11,122 bases of DNA from CAYMJK01 sp043101635. GTDB lineage: Bacteria; Planctomycetota; Phycisphaerae; Phycisphaerales; UBA1924. Both the position numbers and the translations under genes were made by a program. The DNA lies in NCBI GenBank assembly GCA_043101635.1, contig JBICIE010000078.1, positions 1-11,122 on the forward strand, in the 5' to 3' direction. Position 1 is the stretch's first letter; each line of letters starts with the position of its first letter. The notes beneath the pieces are model-generated. The model ran no database searches. It was not told where the DNA came from and saw only the letters and a program-made list of their open reading frames with translations. Of this stretch, positions 7,145-11,122 are shown piece by piece.

Positions 7145-10132
7145 ATGAGCGCCGCCGGCTGGACGATCACCGAGAAGGGCTTCAATCCGCAGACCCACAA
7201 GGCCTGGGAGGGCCTGTTTACGCTCGGCGCCCCCGGCCTGCACATCCGCGGCTCGCTGGAGGAGCCGATCCGCGGCGCCCCGCAGGCCCAGCGCTACTGG
7301 CGGGCGCCCGGCAACGTCACCGCCGAGACCTTTCGCGAGACCATCAGCAAGTGGGGGACGCTGATCCCCGGGGTGTACGGCCCGCACCCGACGCTCAACA
7401 GCGAACTGATCAACATGCCCTGGGGCCTCGCCCTGGCGGCGGTGGTCGATGGCGAGCGGCTGGATGTTGCGACATCCCAGATCCTCGAGCACGAGCGCAC
7501 GCTGGACATGCGCCGGGCCCTGCTGCGCCGGCGCATCGTCTGGCGGACCTCCCGCGGCACGCAGGTCACGATCGAGCACGAGCGGTTCGTGCACCACGAC
7601 CGCGCTGGCCTGCTGGCCCAGCGCATGACCGTGGAGGCCGACCGCGAGGCCCAGGTCGTCGTTGAAGCCGCCATCGACGCCCGCGTGACGACCAACGGGT
7701 ATGACCACTTTACCGGCGCAGCGATGCAGGCGAACGCCGAGACCTCCTCCTGCCGCGTGCAGACCGATGGCAGCGCCGATGTCCACATTGCCTCGCGCCT
7801 GAGTGGCTCGGGTGATCCGCTCGAACCGCTCACCGAGCCCCGTGCTGTGACCCTGCGCCGACGCATCCGCCTGCGCCCGGGCGAGCGGGCCACGTTCGAC
7901 AAGCTCACCCGCTACCACACCGGTGAAGTCCCGGCGCCAGCGATTGCCGGGCCGGATGACAGCTATGAGTCCCTGCTTGCCGGGCACACCGCCTCCTGGG
8001 CCCGGCGCTGGGAGTCCTGCGATATCGAGATTGATGGCGACGAGCAATCGCAGTTGGCTGTGCGGGTGTCGCTGTTCCACCTGCTGCGGGCCCATCCCGG
8101 CGCCGCGTCCGCGCTCGCCATTGATGCCAAGGGCTACGCCGGCGAGGCCTACTGGGGCCGGTTCTTCTGGGATACCGAGATCTTCCTGCTGCCGTTCTTC
8201 CTGTACACCGATCCGGAGCGGGCCCGGGCGCTGGTGGACTTCCGCCTGCGCACGCTGGACGCCGCGCGCTACAACGCCCAGGCTCGCGGCCAGGCCGGCG
8301 CCCGCTTCCCCTGGGAGGCCGATGGCGCCGGGCGCGAGTGCTGCCCCAACTTCCAGTACGCCGACCACGAGGTACACATCACCGCCGATGTCGCCTTCGG
8401 CGCTGCCCATCTCGCGGCCGCCAGCGGCGATGAAGGTGACGGGGCCAGAATCCGGGAACTGCTGATCGAGACCGGGCGCTTCTGGATGTCCCGCATCGAC
8501 CGGCGCCCCGGCGATGACCTGCCGCACCTGCTCGGCGTGATGGGCCCGGATGAGTACACGCCCATCTCCAATGACAACGCCTACACCAACCGCCTGGCGC
8601 GCCTGAACCTGGAATTCGCCGCCGATTCGCTCGAAGCGACCGGCGATCCCGACGCCGGCGCCGAGGCGGCCCGAATGCGCCAGACCGGCGCCATGCTGCC
8701 GTTCGTTCACGGCCCCGGCGGGCTGATCCTCCAGTGCGAGGGCTTCGACCACCTCGCCGATCCGCGTTTCGATGAGCTGTGGCGCGACCGCTCCCGCCCG
8801 TTCGCCGCAAATGTCCCGCAGGAACTGCTGTACCGCACCCGCTGCCCCAAGCAGGCCGATGTGCTCATGCTCATGGCGCTGTTCTCGCACGAGTTCACTG
8901 ACGAGCAGGTTCGGGCGGCGTGGGACTACTACCTGCCGATCACGACGCACGACAGTTCGCTCTCGCCGGCCGTGCATGCGCTGGTGGCCCTGCGCCTCGG
9001 GCTCGATGATGAGGCGTGGCGCTTCTGGCAGCGCGGCAGCGGCCTCGATCTGGATGTGGCGCACGGGGGCGCGGCCGAGGGCATCCACATCGCCGCGGCC
9101 GGCGGCGTCTGGCAGATGGTCGTCTACGGCTTCGCCGGGCTCAGGCCGGCGCTGTGGAGCGAGGCGCTGTCGCTGGCGCCGCGCCTGCCGGAGGCGTGGG
9201 GGCGGCTGGCGTTCCCGCTGGTGTGGCGCGGGCAGCGGGCGCAGGTGACCATCGACGGCGCCTGCGCGCGCATCGAGAACAGGTCCGACCGACCGCTGGC
9301 CGTCGAGGTGTCTGGAGAGTCGCGCACTATCGCGCCGGCAGACTTCGCCAAGTTTCCAATCGGAGCTTCAGCCCGCACAGGCGGGACGCCTGTGCCACCC
9401 GCGCAGCCGGCGCCCGCTCCTGTTCCCGGTGGCACAGGCGTCTCGCCTGTGACGGATGGCGAGTCGCGCCCAATTGAGGCCATCATCTTCGATCTCGACG
9501 GCGTCCTCGTCACCACCGATGAACTGCACTACCGCGGCTGGAAGGCCATCGCGGATGCCGAGGGAATCCCCTTCACCCGCGAGGACAACCACCGCCTCCG
9601 CGGCGTCAGCCGGATGGAGAGCCTCGACATCCTGCTGGAGAAGGCGCAGCGCCCGTACAGCGACGATGAGAAGCGCCAGCTCGCCGAGCGCAAGAACGCG
9701 ATCTATGTCCAGTCGCTGGCGTCGCTCGGCCCCGGCGCCCTCCTGCCGGGGGCGCCGGAGACGCTCCGCGCCCTGCGGGCCCGCGGGATCAAGGTCGCCG
9801 TCGCATCCTCCAGCCGCAACGCCCGCACGATCATCGACCGCCTCGGCTTCGGTCCGCTGCTGGATGTCATCGTGGATGGGGCGGATGCCGCCCGCTCCAA
9901 GCCCGCGCCGGATCTGTTCCTGACCGCCGCCGAGCGGCTCGGCGCCGAGCCGGCCGCCTGCATCGTCATCGAGGACGCCACCGCCGGCGTCGAGGCGGCG
10001 GTCGCCGCGGGCATGGCGGTCATCGCCGTCGGCGCTGCCGCGGGCGATCCGCGGGCGCTGCGCTCGGCGCCATCGCTGGCGGAGCTCGACCCAGGCGCCA
10101 TCATCGCGGCGAATGCGCGAATGAGCGAATGA
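7145..10132 (+). CDS. GH65 glycoside phosphorylase fused to beta-phosphoglucomutase
   Basis: One 995-residue polypeptide carries two consecutive steps. Residues 1 to about 740 are GH65, the inverting phosphorylase family for alpha-glucosides such as maltose, trehalose or kojibiose, releasing beta-glucose 1-phosphate. FFWDTEIF (Asp343, Glu345) lies in the helical barrel. GPDEYTPISNDNAYTN contains Glu470, the expected general acid. KQADVLML and THDSSLSPAVHAL (His602, Ser604, Ser605) fit the phosphate site. Residues about 775-995 are beta-phosphoglucomutase of the HAD superfamily: nucleophile Asp783 and acid/base Asp785 in FDLDGV, then RGVSRMESL, VASSSRN (Ser888), Lys919 and Glu943-Asp944. It turns beta-glucose 1-phosphate into glucose 6-phosphate. 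The two parts are usually separate adjacent genes. Between them lies a Pro/Gly/Thr-rich linker encoded by an inverted repeat. The N-terminus reads LFTLGAPGLHIRGSLEE where GH65 usually has a GNGYLG-like motif. No signal peptide, so cytoplasmic. No clear Shine-Dalgarno site. The acceptor sugar is not predictable. Confidence 0.92.
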   Translation: MSAAGWTITEKGFNPQTHKAWEGLFTLGAPGLHIRGSLEEPIRGAPQAQRYWRAPGNVTAETFRETISKWGTLIPGVYGPHPTLNSELINMPWGLALAAVVDGERLDVATSQILEHERTLDMRRALLRRRIVWRTSRGTQVTIEHERFVHHDRAGLLAQRMTVEADREAQVVVEAAIDARVTTNGYDHFTGAAMQANAETSSCRVQTDGSADVHIASRLSGSGDPLEPLTEPRAVTLRRRIRLRPGERATFDKLTRYHTGEVPAPAIAGPDDSYESLLAGHTASWARRWESCDIEIDGDEQSQLAVRVSLFHLLRAHPGAASALAIDAKGYAGEAYWGRFFWDTEIFLLPFFLYTDPERARALVDFRLRTLDAARYNAQARGQAGARFPWEADGAGRECCPNFQYADHEVHITADVAFGAAHLAAASGDEGDGARIRELLIETGRFWMSRIDRRPGDDLPHLLGVMGPDEYTPISNDNAYTNRLARLNLEFAADSLEATGDPDAGAEAARMRQTGAMLPFVHGPGGLILQCEGFDHLADPRFDELWRDRSRPFAANVPQELLYRTRCPKQADVLMLMALFSHEFTDEQVRAAWDYYLPITTHDSSLSPAVHALVALRLGLDDEAWRFWQRGSGLDLDVAHGGAAEGIHIAAAGGVWQMVVYGFAGLRPALWSEALSLAPRLPEAWGRLAFPLVWRGQRAQVTIDGACARIENRSDRPLAVEVSGESRTIAPADFAKFPIGASARTGGTPVPPAQPAPAPVPGGTGVSPVTDGESRPIEAIIFDLDGVLVTTDELHYRGWKAIADAEGIPFTREDNHRLRGVSRMESLDILLEKAQRPYSDDEKRQLAERKNAIYVQSLASLGPGALLPGAPETLRALRARGIKVAVASSSRNARTIIDRLGFGPLLDVIVDGADAARSKPAPDLFLTAAERLGAEPAACIVIEDATAGVEAAVAAGMAVIAVGAAAGDPRALRSAPSLAELDPGAIIAANARMSE
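9376..9451. repeat. REP-like inverted repeat inside the GH65/mutase linker
   Basis: Bases 9376-9399 and 9428-9451 are inverted copies that pair over 24 positions, with one G-T wobble and a 28-base spacer. Each arm is itself a near-palindrome, CACAGGC then GCCTGTG around five bases. In frame the element encodes RTGGTPVPP on entry and GGTGVSPVT on exit. The form resembles dispersed REP/MITE-like palindromes. From memory, very similar GGCACAGGCGTCTCGCCTGTG-type units recur in planctomycete genomes, but I cannot check this here. Confidence 0.85.
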
Positions 10133-10140
10133 GCGATCGG
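10109..10140 (+). repeat. 8-bp tandem repeat across the stop codon of the GH65 fusion
   Basis: Four successive octamers read GCGAATGC, GCGAATGA, GCGAATGA and the decayed GCGATCGG. The TGA stop (10130-10132) closes the third unit, so the last residues NARMSE are repeat-encoded. A change in copy number would shift the frame and move the C-terminus. Confidence 0.7.
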
Positions 10141-10200
10141 GCGAGGCAGGGGCTGGAATGGCAGGGAGGAAGGGCGGGTCGCGGCCGCCCGGTTCTGCGC

Positions 10201-10221
10201 CATGTGGTTATTTGCCACGTG
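10201..10221 (+). terminator. Possible weak terminator hairpin after the GH65 fusion
   Basis: CATGTGG and CCACGTG form a 7-bp stem with one G-T pair around a TTATTTG loop, 68 bases after the stop codon. It is followed by CTGTTTCCCC, which has only a short T run. It could be a weak terminator or simply a chance hairpin. Confidence 0.25.
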
Positions 10222-10279
10222 CTGTTTCCCCGCCCTCAACATCCCATAAGCCGGCGCCAGGCCGGCGCGGGAGGCCGTG

Positions 10280-10510
10280 AACCCCACGCTGGAGGGCGCC
10301 AACATCGCGTTGGAGGATACAAACGTCGCGTTGGAGGGCGCCAACATCACGTTGGAGGATACAAACGTCGCGTTGGAGAGCACAAACGTCGCGTTGGAGA
10401 GCACAAACGTCGCGTTGGAGAGCACAAACCTCACGTTTGTGAGCATAAACGTCACGTTGGAGAGCACAAACGTCGCGTTGGAGGGCACAAACGTCGCGTT
10501 GGACAGCGAA
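10280..10510 (+). repeat. 21-bp tandem repeat array, 11 units
   Basis: The consensus unit is AACGTCGCGTTGGAGAGCA plus CA, present in 11 copies. In the plus frame it gives the heptapeptide N-V-A-L-E-S-T with variants (V/I/L, A/T, L/F, S/G/D, T/A). Units 1-4 alternate GGC-GCC and GAT-ACA endings, a 42-bp higher-order period. Units 5-7 are identical. Unit 8 is the most divergent, and a further decayed piece follows the array. The consensus unit has no stop in any of the six frames and 21 is a multiple of three, so long open frames here are not evidence of coding. Many differences fall at first and second codon positions, which also argues against strong protein constraint. Confidence 0.9.
10423..10441. 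repeat. Small hairpin inside the 21-bp array
   Basis: CACAAAC and GTTTGTG form a perfect 7-bp stem around CTCAC, at the junction of units 7 and 8. The second arm looks like a short inverted piece of the repeat unit itself, so unit 8 may have arisen by a template switch. Confidence 0.6.
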
Positions 10511-10625
10511 GATGTGCTATCGGACGACCCTCCGCGGCGCTGGCGCCATCCGTCCCCGCGCCTGGCTATCGGGCCCGCTGCCCGCGCAGCCCCCGCCGCC
10601 GGCGGAGGCCCGTTCGCCGCCACTG

Positions 10626-10665
10626 TGCCACCTTGCCACTTTGCCACTCTGCCACTCTGCCACTT
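10626..10665. repeat. 8-bp tandem repeat beside the stop of the right-hand gene
   Basis: Five octamers in a row follow the pattern TGCCACTT: TGCCACCT, TGCCACTT, TGCCACTC, TGCCACTC and TGCCACTT. On the minus strand the array begins 9 bases beyond the TAG stop at 10675-10677. The octamer differs from the one at 10109-10140. Confidence 0.85.
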
Positions 10666-10674
10666 CTCCCCGAG

Positions 10675-11122
10675 CTACCCCGCTGCCCAGCTTCGCACGA
10701 GCTTCGGATCAAGCTCGCCGCGGACCTCTCCTTCAACCAGCCACGCCAGCAGCACATCCAGCAGCGCCTGCCCGGCCGCCTCGGCGTGATCGAGCATGGA
10801 GATCACCAGCGACCCGGGCCCAACCCGGGCGCTCAGCGCGCTGTCGAGCAGCGGCAGCCCCTTCGGGCGGTCGTGCAGGTAGACCAGCCGCACCAGCGGC
10901 TCGACGGCGCCGTCGATCCCAAGCTCGCTGACCGGCAAAGCCCGCATGTGCCGGCGGGTCAGGTCGTGGTCCAGCAGGTCGAAGAGCCACGGGCGATTGG
11001 CCTCCATCGGCGGCCGGGCCGGCAGCAGCGGACACTGGCCCCACATGTTCACCGTCTTCGCCGGCGGCGAGCCCGCGGCGTTGGTCGCCAGCAGCAGCAC
11101 GCGCCCGCCGCCTTCGAGGGCT
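10675..11122 (-). CDS. C-terminal part of a probable glycoside hydrolase (GH2-like tail), cut by window edge
   Basis: An open minus-strand frame enters from the right edge and ends at TAG 10675-10677, giving about 148 residues. It starts ALEGGGRVLLLATNAAG and continues VNMWGQCPLLPA, then NRPWLFDLLDHDLTRRHMRA. Next come AVEPLVRLVYLHDRPKGLPL and VGPGSLVISMLDHAEAAGQALLDVLLAWL. A bag-like 'GGRVLLL' segment, then a Trp-containing stretch, then 'GxGxLVxSxLD...LLxxLLxWL' resembles the glutaminase-fold-like accessory domain that ends many GH2 and related bacterial glycosidases. The catalytic region lies outside the window, so the family is a tentative inference. Base composition matches its neighbours. 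It converges on the GH65 fusion and, if a glycosidase, extends the sugar-use theme of the region. Confidence 0.5.
   Translation of the reverse strand, partial: ALEGGGRVLLLATNAAGSPPAKTVNMWGQCPLLPARPPMEANRPWLFDLLDHDLTRRHMRALPVSELGIDGAVEPLVRLVYLHDRPKGLPLLDSALSARVGPGSLVISMLDHAEAAGQALLDVLLAWLVEGEVRGELDPKLVRSWAAG

Larger units (their letters stand above)
10133..10674. other. Repeat-rich stretch without a convincing gene
   Basis: About 540 bases separate the two flanking convergent genes. The stretch holds a small hairpin, the 21-bp tandem array and an 8-bp tandem array, joined by GC-rich unique sequence. A GTG at 10277 opens a long plus-strand frame through the 21-bp array. Beyond the array it turns into low-complexity Ala/Pro/Ser sequence and then runs antisense into the gene at 10675-11122, so I do not call it a gene. 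Confidence 0.6.

Noticed and set aside
7133..9088. Long minus-strand frame of 651 codons
   Set aside because: Lies entirely antisense to the GH65 domain, which has conserved catalytic motifs.
9703..10647. Minus-strand frame of 314 codons with SNATFVL repeats
   Set aside because: Its second half is antisense to the well-supported beta-phosphoglucomutase domain, and its repeats are the other strand of the 21-bp array.
10277..10789. Plus-strand frame of 170 codons carrying NVALEST heptapeptide repeats
   Set aside because: The 21-bp unit is open in all six frames, the sequence beyond it is low-complexity, the frame overlaps the gene on the other strand, and the GTG has an AGG too close to serve as a ribosome site.

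Overview
The window is GC-rich and almost certainly comes from a planctomycete of the class Phycisphaerae. The best evidence is that two secreted proteins end in the paired Asp-rich, Cys-containing repeat that closes with Gly-Cys, known as the GC-type dockerin or sorting domain and characteristic of that group. Shine-Dalgarno sites are weak or absent at several genes, which also fits planctomycetes.

Layout from left to right. At 1-611 (minus) is the N-terminal third of a UvrA excinuclease subunit, cut by the window edge. At 803-2626 (minus) is an exported protein with a papain/C39-like N-terminal domain, a probable beta-propeller and a GC-type dockerin; a good sigma70-like promoter lies upstream. 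At 2806-2967 (minus) is a possible 53-residue membrane protein, divergent from a galactokinase at 3025-4230 (plus). The galactokinase converges, with a 22-base gap, on an exported di-haem oxidoreductase with a GC-type dockerin at 4253-5872 (minus). Upstream of that, on the same strand, is a GH172 (DUF2961) glycosidase at 5979-7085. It is divergent, across 59 bases, from a large gene at 7145-10132 (plus) encoding a GH65 glycoside phosphorylase fused to beta-phosphoglucomutase. About 540 bases with no convincing gene follow, packed with tandem repeats. The window ends in the C-terminal part of a minus-strand gene (10675-11122) that resembles the tail of GH2-type or related glycoside hydrolases.

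Functionally, the right half reads as an intracellular sugar-use locus. GH172 would trim furanosyl-type glycosides. GH65 would split an alpha-glucoside with phosphate to give beta-glucose 1-phosphate, and the fused mutase would turn that directly into glucose 6-phosphate. Galactokinase adds entry of galactose. The two dockerin proteins belong to the exported or cell-surface proteome and need not be linked to the sugar genes.

The most unusual features are repeats. A 24-nt-arm inverted repeat, whose arms are themselves near-palindromic, sits in frame in the linker between GH65 and beta-phosphoglucomutase, as if a mobile REP-like element had supplied the linker of the fusion. Downstream is an 11-unit, 21-bp tandem array that is free of stops in all six frames, flanked by two different 8-bp tandem repeats lying at or next to the stop codons of the two neighbouring genes.
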